From Hyphomicrobiales bacterium (GTDB lineage: Bacteria > Pseudomonadota > Alphaproteobacteria > Rhizobiales > Rhizobiaceae): a stretch of 64,000 nucleotides of DNA. The notes beneath the pieces were generated by a model, which saw only the letters and a program-made list of their open reading frames with translations, made no database searches and was not told the DNA's origin. Made by a program: the position numbers and the translations under genes. The stretch is from the NCBI GenBank assembly GCA_900473205.1, contig UCLB01000001.1:1-64000 (forward strand), written 5' to 3'. Shown one piece after another: positions 43,352 to 51,851 of this stretch; the first letter of the stretch is position 1; each line of letters begins with the position of its first letter.

Positions 43352-45550
43352 ATGAAGTTTGATAAACCAGCAACGACCAATCCCATCGACCGTCTCAAAG
43401 TCGTCGGCCAGCCGATCCATCGCATCGATGGCGAGTTGAAAACGACGGGACGGGCCATGTATGCCTATGAGTGGCATGATCCGAACCTGAAATATGCCTA
43501 TGGCTATCCGCTCGGCTCTGCCATTGCCAAGGGGCGGATAAAATCCATGGACGTTTCCGCAGCCAAAAAGGCCGCCGGTGTTCTTTCCGTCGTGACCACT
43601 CTGGATGTAGGCAAGCTCAAAAAGGGCGAGTTTAATACGGCCAATCTTTTCGGTGGCGATGAGATCGAGCACTACCATCAGGCCATCGCCGTTGTCGTGG
43701 CTGAAACATTTGAGCAGGCACGCGCTGCTGCCGGTCTTATCAAGGTCGAATATGCGGAAAAAAAGGGTACTTTCGATCTGAATGCGCAAAAAGACGCAGC
43801 AAAGAAACCGGACGACTCCCAGAAGCCTGACACCGCCGTCGGCGATTTCGCTGCCGCGTTTTCCGCAGCGCCTGTCACGATTGATCAATCCTATACGACG
43901 CCAGACCAATCACATGCGATGATGGAGCCGCATGCCTCCATCGCTGCGTGGAATGGTGATGAGGTAACGGTGTGGACGTCCAGTCAGATGATCGACTGGT
44001 GGCGTTCCGATCTTGCGACGACATTGGGCGTCGAGAAGGATAAGATCCACCTGATGTCGCCCTTCATCGGTGGCGGTTTCGGCGGCAAATTGTTTTTGCG
44101 CGTTGATGCTGTTTTAGCTGCGCTTGGCGCAAAAGAAGCTGGTCGCCCGGTAAAGGTAGCGTTGCCGCGTCCCTTCATGATCAACAACGCCACGCATCGC
44201 CCAGCAACGATCCAGCGCATTCGTATTGGCACGGAGCAGGATGGGAAGATCACAGCCATCGCCCATGAAAGCTGGTCGGGTGATCTCCCGGGCGGTGTGC
44301 TGGAAACGGCCGTGAACCAGACGCGTCTTCTGTATGCCGGTGCGAACCGCATGACAGCGATGCGGCTGGCGACACTGAACCTGCCTGAAGGCAACGCCAT
44401 GCGAGCGCCGGGTGAAGCGCCGGGTTTGATGGCTTTGGAAATCGCTATTGACGAAATCGCGGAAAAAGTTGGTCTGGACCCGATCGAGTTTCGCGTTCTC
44501 AACGACACGCAGGTCGATCCTGAGAACCATGAGCGGCCTTTTTCCCATCGCGATCTCATCGGCTGTCTCAAGCTGGGTGCGGAGCGCTTTGGCTGGAGCA
44601 ACCGCCCGAAGGTTGGATCAAAGCGAGAGGGTAACTGGCTGATCGGCATGGGCGTTGCCGCTGCATTCCGCGACAACCTCGTTCTGCCGTCCGCAGCGCG
44701 GGTTAAGCTCGGTAAGGATGGTATCGTCACCGTCGAAACCGATATGACCGACATCGGCACGGGCAGTTATACGATCATCGCCCAGACGGCGGCGGAAATG
44801 ATGGGTGTGGGCATCGACAAGGTGGCTGTACAACTGGGCGACTCCCGCTTCCCGATTTCAGCTGGCTCTGGCGGCCAGTTTGGCGCCAACTCTTCGACAT
44901 CAGGTGTGTACGCCGCCTGCGTGAAACTGCGGGAAGCCATCGCCCAGAAGCTCGGCTTCAATTCCGAAGATGCGGTGTTTGAAGACGGATCGGTCAAATC
45001 TGGCAATCGCGCTGTTCCGCTTGCTGAAGCAGCCGGTGCCGAGGGTCTGGTTGGCGAAGACAAGATGGAATGGGGTGACCTGACCAAGACACACCAGCAG
45101 TCTACCTTCGGCGCCCACTTCGTTGAGGTTGGTGTGGATGCCGCAACAGGTGAAACACGCATCCGTCGCATGTTGGCGGTGTGTGCGGCGGGCCGCATTC
45201 TGAATCCAATCACGGCGCGAAGCCAGGTTATCGGTGCGATGACGATGGGTGCCGGTGGTGCCCTATCGGAAGAGTTGGCGGTCGATACCAAGCGCGGCTT
45301 CTTCGTCAACCACGATCTCGCTGGTTACGAAGTGCCTGTTCACGCCGATATTCCACATCAGGATGTCATTTTCCTGGATGAGACTGACCCAATGTCTTCG
45401 CCCATGAAGGCGAAAGGTGTTGGTGAGCTGGGTCTCTGCGGCGTATCGGCGGCCATTGCCAATGCAATTTACAATGCGACTGGCGTGCGCGTGCGGCATT
45501 ATCCGATGACGCTCGATAAGCTTCTCGGCGGGCTACCAGAGGTCGCGTAA
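43352..45550 (+). CDS. paoC: Periplasmic aldehyde oxidoreductase, molybdenum subunit
   Basis: A 732-residue molybdopterin-cytosine-dinucleotide subunit. It begins MKFDKPA and NPIDRLKVVG like the Escherichia coli protein, has the cofactor segments GGGFGGK and GSGGQFGANSST, and ends with KGVGELGLCG, in which the catalytic Glu falls at residue 692, the same number as in the characterised enzyme. It starts three bases after paoB. The nearby MocA- and XdhC-like genes supply its cofactor. Confidence 0.96.
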   Translation: MKFDKPATTNPIDRLKVVGQPIHRIDGELKTTGRAMYAYEWHDPNLKYAYGYPLGSAIAKGRIKSMDVSAAKKAAGVLSVVTTLDVGKLKKGEFNTANLFGGDEIEHYHQAIAVVVAETFEQARAAAGLIKVEYAEKKGTFDLNAQKDAAKKPDDSQKPDTAVGDFAAAFSAAPVTIDQSYTTPDQSHAMMEPHASIAAWNGDEVTVWTSSQMIDWWRSDLATTLGVEKDKIHLMSPFIGGGFGGKLFLRVDAVLAALGAKEAGRPVKVALPRPFMINNATHRPATIQRIRIGTEQDGKITAIAHESWSGDLPGGVLETAVNQTRLLYAGANRMTAMRLATLNLPEGNAMRAPGEAPGLMALEIAIDEIAEKVGLDPIEFRVLNDTQVDPENHERPFSHRDLIGCLKLGAERFGWSNRPKVGSKREGNWLIGMGVAAAFRDNLVLPSAARVKLGKDGIVTVETDMTDIGTGSYTIIAQTAAEMMGVGIDKVAVQLGDSRFPISAGSGGQFGANSSTSGVYAACVKLREAIAQKLGFNSEDAVFEDGSVKSGNRAVPLAEAAGAEGLVGEDKMEWGDLTKTHQQSTFGAHFVEVGVDAATGETRIRRMLAVCAAGRILNPITARSQVIGAMTMGAGGALSEELAVDTKRGFFVNHDLAGYEVPVHADIPHQDVIFLDETDPMSSPMKAKGVGELGLCGVSAAIANAIYNATGVRVRHYPMTLDKLLGGLPEVA

Positions 45551-45562
45551 GACTATTTCTGT

Positions 45563-45588
45563 CGGGCCTGTCATTCGAGACGGGCCCG
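45563..45588. terminator. Hairpin between convergent paoC and PAS genes
   Basis: CGGGCCTGTC (45563-45572) pairs with GACGGGCCCG (45579-45588) with one G-U and a six-base loop, in the 66-base gap between two converging genes. The stem could stop transcription from both sides, but neither side has a strong T tract. Confidence 0.5.
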
Positions 45589-45616
45589 GCTGAGATCGTC
45601 GTAGGCGTATTAATCT

Positions 45617-45982
45617 CTACGCGAGTTTTTCGACGGGATAGATGATCCCTGAATAGATGGATGGGTTTCCAGCCGGGTCGCGGAAGCACCGCCCGACGGC
45701 CATGACGAGTTCAAACTCGTTGAGGGCGTTTTGAACGCGATATTCTGCATTATAGGGAAGGCCGTCCTCGACGGCTTTGGCGATGAGAGCGGCGAGCATT
45801 GGCCTGTCGTCCGTGTGGACACGATCAAGATAGGACATAAGCGGCAGGCCGCGTATGGTCTCCGCAGGTTCCAGTCCGAAGAGAGCAGCAATCGCCGTAT
45901 CTCCGTAAAGACGGTCATTCTCAAGTGACCACGTATAGATTCCGGCCTCATTGTGGGCACCGGCAAGGCTCTCCACATGCAT
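45617..45982 (-). CDS. Single PAS-domain protein
   Basis: A protein of about 121 residues that is essentially one PAS fold. Visible are the core strands GIYTWSLENDRLYGDTAIAALFGL, the PAS_3-type YLDRVHTDDRPML and the later AEYRVQN and CFRDPAGNPSIYSGIIYPV. There is no output domain, so it may act by protein contact or be a relic of a larger sensor. The start is uncertain: the frame continues upstream to 46084 without a good ribosome site, and ATG 45982 begins just ahead of the domain. Confidence 0.7.
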   Translation of the reverse strand: MHVESLAGAHNEAGIYTWSLENDRLYGDTAIAALFGLEPAETIRGLPLMSYLDRVHTDDRPMLAALIAKAVEDGLPYNAEYRVQNALNEFELVMAVGRCFRDPAGNPSIYSGIIYPVEKLA

Positions 45983-46356
45983 CAATCCAGTCCCCCATGC
46001 GATAGGGTGGCCCAGATCAGGCCACCAAACAGACCTTTCAGTCGTATGGCAACGTGGGGTATCCCTCAACCGCAAAGCAGGCATTATCGGCTGAATTCAG
46101 GTTTGGTTGAATGCCATGGTTAATTCCAGGCGCCTGTGATCAAGGTCCGGGTGTCCGCACGTGTAATGCTAATCATTAGGCCCCTAACCAAAAGGGCGAC
46201 GCCTCGGTTCCATCTTCATGAAATATTTAGTTGGTGCTTGATCACGCCGCAATCCAAGATGCCGAGTGCGGTACTAAAATTCAAATAAGATGCGTGTCAG
46301 AAGGTTGCGACGAATGAAGAGGGAGGCACCTCGCGGACCCTCCCATAAAAATATGA

Positions 46357-46623
46357 CTAGCGCGTAGTGACGCCGTAGATCACCCGGTTGTCACCGTAGC
46401 GATATCGGCCACGGTCGTTGTCGCGCCAGTCACCACGACGGTCTCTCCAGTCGCGACCACGGTCCCGGCGGTAATCCCGATCACGATAGTAACGATCATT
46501 GTCGTAGGTCCGGCTGTAGACCGTTGTCGAATAATATCCGCCGCTTCGGTAGCCACGGTCATCGACACAACCACTGAGTACGGCAACGGAAACAAAACAG
46601 ATAGCAGTAGTGAAGATTTTCAT
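46357..46623 (-). CDS. Small lipoprotein with Arg/Asp/Tyr-rich body
   Basis: An 88-residue lipoprotein. The signal peptide ends in the lipobox L-S-G-C at residue 19, so the mature protein is lipid-anchored in the envelope. The rest is low complexity, rich in R, D, Y and G with repeated RDRDYRRDRGRDW-like units, and probably disordered. AAGGAGAG precedes the ATG, and an EcfG-type promoter lies 30-50 bases upstream, so it is likely induced in general stress. A GGGAGG/CCTCCC hairpin (46321-46344) lies just past the stop. The 270 bases beyond show no gene. Confidence 0.85.
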   Translation of the reverse strand: MKIFTTAICFVSVAVLSGCVDDRGYRSGGYYSTTVYSRTYDNDRYYRDRDYRRDRGRDWRDRRGDWRDNDRGRYRYGDNRVIYGVTTR

Positions 46624-46651
46624 GAGGGCTCTCCTTCGCGGGACGGAGATA

Positions 46652-46676
46652 AACGCCTATGAACTCAATTGGTTCC
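46652..46676 (-). promoter_or_regulatory. EcfG/RpoE2-type general stress promoter
   Basis: On the minus strand GGAAC (46672-46676) and CGTT (46652-46655) are separated by 16 bases, an exact match to the GGAAC-N16-17-CGTT pattern of alphaproteobacterial general-stress sigma factors. The CGTT is about 29 bases before the lipoprotein ATG, leaving room for a short leader with its AAGGAG site. Confidence 0.75.
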
Positions 46677-46854
46677 TCTGCGCGGCTGCTAGGAAAATCG
46701 AGGGCATTTGAGCGGATAAAACGGAGACGTTTCCCGCTAATGGCGAGTATTGCTAGGCCTGAATAAGCTGACGCTTGGCGTCTTGATGTCAAATTTTTTG
46801 AGCACCATGTTGCATCGCAGAACGGATGAGGTCATAAAAAGTCACTCACCACGG

Positions 46855-46900
46855 ACCCGGTGAAACTCCGGGTGGCTCTTCTGGCCGCCGATCCGCCAGA
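46855..46900 (+). promoter_or_regulatory. Two-hairpin leader before the SulP gene
   Basis: ACCCGG-TGAAACT-CCGGGT (46855-46873) and TCTGGC-nine bases-GCCAGA (46880-46900) are two consecutive stable stems ending 71 bases before the SulP ATG, followed by GCAAAAGC and a short T run. A structured-RNA motif called sul1 has been described upstream of sulfate permease genes in Alphaproteobacteria; whether this is that motif could not be decided by eye. The rest of 46677-46850 shows no gene. Confidence 0.4.
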
Positions 46901-46971
46901 CAACGCAAAAGCTGCATGCCTTTTTAATGACGCCTCAAGCGCGTTCGACATGCTTTGCGAGAACTCATCAC

Positions 46972-48438
46972 ATGCTACTCACCTCTATCCGTCGGGATTG
47001 GTCTGCCAATCCCATCCGCGAAATGCTTGCCGGTGCCGTCGCGACATTCGCTTTGATCCCGGAAGTCATCGCGTTTTCCTTCGTCGCGGGTGTCGATCCG
47101 CAAGTAGGACTCTTCGCCTCCTTCATCATTGGTATCGTCATTGCGTTTACCGGTGGCCGACCCGCGATGATTTCGGCTGCGGCCGGATCGGTGGCGCTGG
47201 TTGCTGCGCCGCTCGTCCATACGCATGGACTGCCCTATCTTTTTGCCGCCGGCCTGCTGGCGGGTGTGCTGCAAATCCTGTTCGGTCTGCTGCGGCTGGG
47301 CGTGTTAATGCGCTTCGTTTCGAAATCAGTGCGAACTGGCTTCGTCAATGCGCTTGCGATCCTCATCTTCGCGGCGCAATTGCCGCATATTCTCGGTGGT
47401 GATTGGCTGGCCTATGGCATGTTGGCTGCCGGGCTCGTTGTCATCTACCTTCTCCCTAGATTGACCACAGCTGTTCCTTCTCCCCTGATCTGCATACTGG
47501 TTTTGACCGCCGTTTCAGTAGGCTTCCAGCTTCCGGTCATGACGATCGCAGACCTTGGAAAACTGCCGGATTCCCTGCCGATCTTCAGCTGGCCTGCTGT
47601 TCCACTCACGCTGGACACGATCAAGATCATCGCCGGACCGGCGTTGGCCATCGCCATGGTTGGATTGCTGGAATCCATGATGACCGCGAGCGTCGTTGAC
47701 GATCTGACGGGAACCCCTAGTTTCAAGAACCGCGAATGCACGGGTCTCGGCATAGCCAACACGGCGGCCAGCCTTTTCGGCGGCATTGCGGGCTGCGGCA
47801 TGATCGGCCAGACCGTCAGCAACGTCAAATATGGAGGGCGCGGGCGCCTGTCGACGCTGTTTGCAGGCGCGTTTCTTCTGGTGCTGATGGTGCTTTTGAA
47901 GCCCTGGGTTTCTCAAGTTCCCGTTGCTGCACTCGTCGCGATCATGGTCATGGTGTCCATCGATACGTTTGACTGGTCATCGCTCAAGACGCTCGTGGTC
48001 CATCCAAAAATATCGAGTGTGGTCATGGTCGCAACCGTCATCGTGACGGTTTTGAGCGCGAACCTCGCTTTGGGTGTCGCCGTGGGCGTGCTTCTCAGCG
48101 GCGTCTTTTTCACCTTCAAGGTTGCCCGGCTGTTGCGGGTGGAAGCGGAGAAAGATGAGGTTTCGCGCCGTGTGACATACCGTGTGTCAGGTCAGGTCTT
48201 CTTCGCCTCAGCGGATGTCTTCGTCGATGCCTTCGATATCGAGGAAGCAACCGGTATGGCTGCTGTCATCGATGTTTCCCAAGCGCATTTTTGGGATATC
48301 ACTGCCGTTGCGGCACTTGAAAAAGTGGTGGAGCGCTTCACAAAGCACGGCGTGACTGTTGATGTGTTGGGCATGAACAAGGCCAGTTCAACGCTTATCG
48401 ACCAGTTGAATGGTGCGCAGAAACTCAAAGACGTTTGA
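46972..48438 (+). CDS. SulP-family anion transporter with STAS domain
   Basis: A 488-residue member of the SulP/SLC26 family of sulfate, bicarbonate or other anion carriers. About 12 membrane spans run from residue 18 ([21 protein letters not shown]) to about 385, including the family segments [16 protein letters not shown] and [11 protein letters not shown] cytoplasmic STAS domain follows ([17 protein letters not shown] to the end; [20 protein letters not shown]). ATG at 46972 starts just before the first span; an in-frame ATG at 46927 adds 15 polar residues. The substrate is not evident. It converges on the next gene with seven bases between stops. Confidence 0.9.
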   Translation: MLLTSIRRDWSANPIREMLAGAVATFALIPEVIAFSFVAGVDPQVGLFASFIIGIVIAFTGGRPAMISAAAGSVALVAAPLVHTHGLPYLFAAGLLAGVLQILFGLLRLGVLMRFVSKSVRTGFVNALAILIFAAQLPHILGGDWLAYGMLAAGLVVIYLLPRLTTAVPSPLICILVLTAVSVGFQLPVMTIADLGKLPDSLPIFSWPAVPLTLDTIKIIAGPALAIAMVGLLESMMTASVVDDLTGTPSFKNRECTGLGIANTAASLFGGIAGCGMIGQTVSNVKYGGRGRLSTLFAGAFLLVLMVLLKPWVSQVPVAALVAIMVMVSIDTFDWSSLKTLVVHPKISSVVMVATVIVTVLSANLALGVAVGVLLSGVFFTFKVARLLRVEAEKDEVSRRVTYRVSGQVFFASADVFVDAFDIEEATGMAAVIDVSQAHFWDITAVAALEKVVERFTKHGVTVDVLGMNKASSTLIDQLNGAQKLKDV

Positions 48439-48445
48439 CGCGATC

Positions 48446-48994
48446 TCACGCAGGCGGCGATATCGGAGCTGCTGCCAGCTCAGATGCGACGGCGTCATCC
48501 ACGGGCGTCTCATAAGTCATCAGAATGCCGCCGAGGACGATGTAGAAGCCGACTGTTGCGATCAGATCGAAAACCGCCTGGCGGCCTATGACCGCTGCCA
48601 GCTCGGCCTCCAATTCTGCGGGAATGCGGTGGAGGTCGAACAGGGCATCGACTGCTTTGACGAGCAAGCCGTCCTCACCCTCGGGCATGGCCGCGATGGC
48701 GCTTATGCGCTCATCGGTGAAGCCTAAGGTTCGCGCCCTGCTGACGTGGTGCGCCCATTCATAATGCGAGCCAAGGCGATGCCCGGTTCGCAAAATGACC
48801 ACCTCTGAACGAACAGGGCCAAGCGCGCTGTCCTTCACCAGATGTTGGCGAAGAGGCGCCCAGCTTTGAAGAAGGGCAGGGTGGTGCGCCATGGTACGAT
48901 AAACATTCAGCTGACCGGCAAAACCGCTGCGCATCTCACTGATGGATTCGGGCCACTCCGCATCGCGGATCGGCGGGCAGGGGGATTGGGACAT
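48446..48994 (-). CDS. Carboxymuconolactone-decarboxylase-family protein
   Basis: A 182-residue CMD-fold protein (PF02627 type). The central helical pair reads VRSEVVILRTGHRLGSHYEWAHHVSRAR and is followed by LVKAVDALFDLHRIP. The redox Cys pair of the AhpD branch is absent, with Tyr-Glu-Trp and His at the equivalent place, so it belongs with the PcaC-like, non-peroxidase side. GGAG precedes ATG 48994. It diverges from the large operon starting at 49231. Confidence 0.8.
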   Translation of the reverse strand: MSQSPCPPIRDAEWPESISEMRSGFAGQLNVYRTMAHHPALLQSWAPLRQHLVKDSALGPVRSEVVILRTGHRLGSHYEWAHHVSRARTLGFTDERISAIAAMPEGEDGLLVKAVDALFDLHRIPAELEAELAAVIGRQAVFDLIATVGFYIVLGGILMTYETPVDDAVASELAAAPISPPA

Positions 48995-49230
48995 CGCATT
49001 TTCTCCATCATGGTAGCTCTGGCTGCTCAATTTATCAGCATTGAATCCGTTACTTGCAAGGCATCTGCACAGACAAAATGCGCCTTTAAAAAAGACATCA
49101 AATGGCTTCGAAAAGTGGCTTTACAAATGATATAAAGTGATAACAATAGAAAGAATAAAGCGTCCCCTCTACTGAGGAAGCGGCCCGCCTGTCGGACCGT
49201 GTGGAGGGTCGCAAGACACAGGAGGCCGTC
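48995..49230. other. Divergent intergenic region before the 13-kb operon
   Basis: 236 bases between the CMD-family gene and the cysteine-hydrolase gene. It is AT-rich around 49075-49165, with TTTACA near 49116 and AT-rich candidate -10 stretches (TATAAAG, GATAAC), but no promoter fits spacing rules convincingly. AGGAGG lies directly before the ATG at 49231. It should contain the promoter of the operon and the site for the HutC-type regulator at the far end of the cluster; no clear operator was found. Confidence 0.4.
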
Positions 49231-49908
49231 ATGGAAAACTCATCGCTTACCGCGCGTCAATTGTACGAGCAGGCCAAAGCCAATCCCACGCGCAAACGAT
49301 TTGGGTTCGGCCGCAAGCCGATGCTGATCAATATCGATTTGCAATGTGCTTACACGTCTCTCGGTGAGTTCGTGACGGCATATGAAACCGATCCCCGGCA
49401 GCTTGAATACGTCAATACGCTGTCCGGTCTCGCCCGAGACAAGGGCCTGCCGGTGACCTGGACCTATGTGGCCTACATGGAATCGGGTGAGGATTGTGGC
49501 GTCTGGGGCACGCGTACCAATACGCCAGATTCCCTGCAGAACATCAAGGTCGGTTCCCGCCGGGCCGAGTTCGATCCGCGCCTGAAGATCGATCACGTCA
49601 AGGACATCATCCTCAACAAGCGCATGGCATCGCCCTTCCACGAGACCAATCTTCAGTCGCTGATGGTCTGGCACCAGTGCGACACGGTCGTCCTAACCGG
49701 TGGCTCGACATCCGGCTGCATCCGCGCCTGCGTGGTGGATTCCATTTCGCGCGGCTACCGCGTCATCGTTCCCGAGGAATGCGTGGCCGACAAGCATGAG
49801 AGCCCGCATTTCGCCAATCTCTACGACATTTCAGTCAAATATGGCGATGTGATTCCAGTCTCGGATGCCATTGCCTGGTACGAGGCCTATCAGCCGGAGG
49901 TGCGCTGA
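49231..49908 (+). CDS. Isochorismatase-fold cysteine hydrolase (N-carbamoylsarcosine amidase-like)
   Basis: A 225-residue cysteine hydrolase. The catalytic triad of the family is visible: D36 in LINIDLQ, K130 in ILNKRMASPF and C163 in TGGSTSGCIR, with the usual cis-peptide before the Cys loop. Relatives include N-carbamoylsarcosine amidase, maleamate amidase and biuret hydrolase, all cleaving a terminal amide or ureido group. AGGAGG at ideal spacing marks ATG 49231. It is the first gene of the long operon and is followed within two bases by a PuuE-like gene, suggesting it removes ammonia from a half-amide made by that enzyme. Confidence 0.88.
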   Translation: MENSSLTARQLYEQAKANPTRKRFGFGRKPMLINIDLQCAYTSLGEFVTAYETDPRQLEYVNTLSGLARDKGLPVTWTYVAYMESGEDCGVWGTRTNTPDSLQNIKVGSRRAEFDPRLKIDHVKDIILNKRMASPFHETNLQSLMVWHQCDTVVLTGGSTSGCIRACVVDSISRGYRVIVPEECVADKHESPHFANLYDISVKYGDVIPVSDAIAWYEAYQPEVR

Positions 49909-49909
49909 G

Positions 49910-50857
49910 ATGGCTGACGAGGCGAGTGCAATGAAATCGGACCTCGGGCTCTATGATTATCTGCCTTGGCCGAACCGCCCGAAGATCGTCTGGCCCGGCA
50001 ACAAGAAAATTGCCGTCTGGATCGCACCCAACATCGAGTTCTACGAATACAATCCGCCGAACAATCCCACCCGCACGCCATGGGCGCGGCCTAACCCGGA
50101 TGTTCTGCAATATTCCCACCGCGATTACGGCAACCGCGCCGGTTGGCAGCGTATGATGGCGGCGATGGACAAGGCCGGTTTTCGTGGCTCCGTCTCGCTC
50201 AACGTCGCGCTGTGCGATCACCACCCTGAAATCATCAAGGCCTGTGCGGATCGCGGCTGGGAGTTCTTTTCCCACGGCATCTACAACACGCGTTATGTCT
50301 ATAATCTCGATATTGAGCAGGAGCGTGCAATCATCCGTGATGCGTTCGATACGGTGCGTAAACACACCGGTCAGGAATTGGCTGGATGGCTCTCACCGGC
50401 GCTGTCCAACAATTTCTGGACGATGGATATTCTGTCGGAAGCGGGCATTCAGTACACCTGTGACATGTTCCATGATGACCAGCCGATGCCGGTCAAGGTG
50501 AAGTCCGGCAAACTGATCTCCATGCCGTACTCGCTCGAGATGAACGACGTCATCGTTTACAACAGCCAGAAGGTCACGCCGCGCCATTATGGCGAAATAA
50601 TCAAGCGGCAGTTCGATCAACTCTACAAGGAAGGCGATGAGAGCGGCACGGTCATGTGCATTCCGCTGCATCCATACCTTGTTGGCCAGCCGCATCGCAT
50701 CGATGCCTTTGCCGAAGCCATCGAATACATCGCCAGCCATGACGGCGTGTGGCAGACGACAGGCCGTGAGATCGCAGCCGCCTATCATGCCACCGGTGCC
50801 TATGACGCCATGATCGCCGCCATGGCTGCCCATAACTCCGGGAAGGGAGCGCGCTGA
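49910..50857 (+). CDS. PuuE/imidase-like polysaccharide-deacetylase-fold hydrolase 1
   Basis: A 315-residue NodB-fold protein closest to the allantoinase PuuE and cyclic imidase branch rather than to sugar deacetylases. Family segments are RDYGNRAGWQRM, CDHHPEIIKACADRGWEFFS followed by HGIYN, GWLSPALSNNFWT and DMFHDDQPMPVKV. There is no signal peptide. Such enzymes open cyclic amide or imide rings (allantoin, succinimide-type). ATG 49910 lies one base after the preceding stop. It is followed by a second, divergent copy. Confidence 0.85.
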   Translation: MADEASAMKSDLGLYDYLPWPNRPKIVWPGNKKIAVWIAPNIEFYEYNPPNNPTRTPWARPNPDVLQYSHRDYGNRAGWQRMMAAMDKAGFRGSVSLNVALCDHHPEIIKACADRGWEFFSHGIYNTRYVYNLDIEQERAIIRDAFDTVRKHTGQELAGWLSPALSNNFWTMDILSEAGIQYTCDMFHDDQPMPVKVKSGKLISMPYSLEMNDVIVYNSQKVTPRHYGEIIKRQFDQLYKEGDESGTVMCIPLHPYLVGQPHRIDAFAEAIEYIASHDGVWQTTGREIAAAYHATGAYDAMIAAMAAHNSGKGAR

Positions 50858-51780
50858 TGTCTATGCCTGAAGACTATCTGAACTATCCCGCACGTCGTTA
50901 TGGCATGGACCATGATCGTTACGCGTGGAGCGACCTTTTCACCCGCAAGCCCATCTCATGGCCCGATGGTGCGCGTATTGCGGTCTCCATCGTCACCCAC
51001 GTCCAGCATTTTCCGCTCGACATGCCCTCTAAGCCGTTCAAGGCACCGGGTGCTTTGTCCATGCCTTACCCCGATTTTCGCTATTACACGAACCGTGACT
51101 ACGGCAATCGCATCGGCATTTTCCGTATTCTCAAGCTGCTTGCGGAAAAGGAGTTGGAAGCCAGCTTTGCCATCAATGGTGTGATCGCGGCGCGTTATCC
51201 GGCGCTGATCGACGCTGTGGTGCGGGGCGGGCATGAAATCATCGCCCACGGTCTGGATATGGGCAAGATCCATCACTCCGGCCTTGGCGAAGACGAAGAA
51301 AATGCCATCATTGCTGAGGCCTTGAGCCTGCTTCGTGAAGCGAGCGGACAGAGGGTCGAGGGTTGGTTGTCGCCCGGTCGCGCGCAGGGCTTCAACACGC
51401 CTGATCTTTTGGCACGCAACGGTGTCGCCTACAGCCTTGATTGGGCAAACGACGATCTTCCCTACGAGATGCAGACCAAAAACGGCTCGCTGCTCGCCAT
51501 GCCCATGGCTTACGAGACGGATGACCGTGTCGTGGCCGACGAGTATTTCCAGTCGGAAGCCGAGTGGGTGCAGCAGGTCAAGGACCGCTTCGATGTGCTG
51601 TACCGCGAAAGTGCGCAGTATGGCGGTCGCGTTATGAGCCTGCCGCTGCACAGCTGGGTGTCAGGCATGCCGTACCGCGTCGAATATCTGCGCGAAGCGC
51701 TCGATTACATTCTGTCGCATGAGGGCGTGTGGAATGCACCCGCGGGCGACATCTGCGTGGCTTTCCGTGCCGCTGGCTGA
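50857..51780 (+). CDS. PuuE/imidase-like polysaccharide-deacetylase-fold hydrolase 2
   Basis: A 307-residue paralogue of the preceding protein, sharing RDYGNRIGIFRI, GGHEIIAHGLDM, GWLSPGRAQGFNTPDLL and DWANDDLPYEM. It is clearly diverged, with GVIAARYPALIDAVVRGG where the first has a His-His pair, so the two may act on different rings or form a mixed complex. Start and stop of the pair overlap as TGATG, implying fixed stoichiometry. No signal peptide. Confidence 0.85.
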   Translation: MSMPEDYLNYPARRYGMDHDRYAWSDLFTRKPISWPDGARIAVSIVTHVQHFPLDMPSKPFKAPGALSMPYPDFRYYTNRDYGNRIGIFRILKLLAEKELEASFAINGVIAARYPALIDAVVRGGHEIIAHGLDMGKIHHSGLGEDEENAIIAEALSLLREASGQRVEGWLSPGRAQGFNTPDLLARNGVAYSLDWANDDLPYEMQTKNGSLLAMPMAYETDDRVVADEYFQSEAEWVQQVKDRFDVLYRESAQYGGRVMSLPLHSWVSGMPYRVEYLREALDYILSHEGVWNAPAGDICVAFRAAG

Positions 51781-51851
51781 ATGTATTGCCGTTGAGGTGA
51801 GTGGCCGCGGCTGCTCACCGATCGCTCTTTGAAGAATGGAAAGACAAGGTC

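Noticed and set aside
46085-46356. Possible small gene or RNA in the gap between the PAS and lipoprotein genes
   Set aside because: No frame with a ribosome site and no convincing folded structure beyond the short stem next to the lipoprotein stop.
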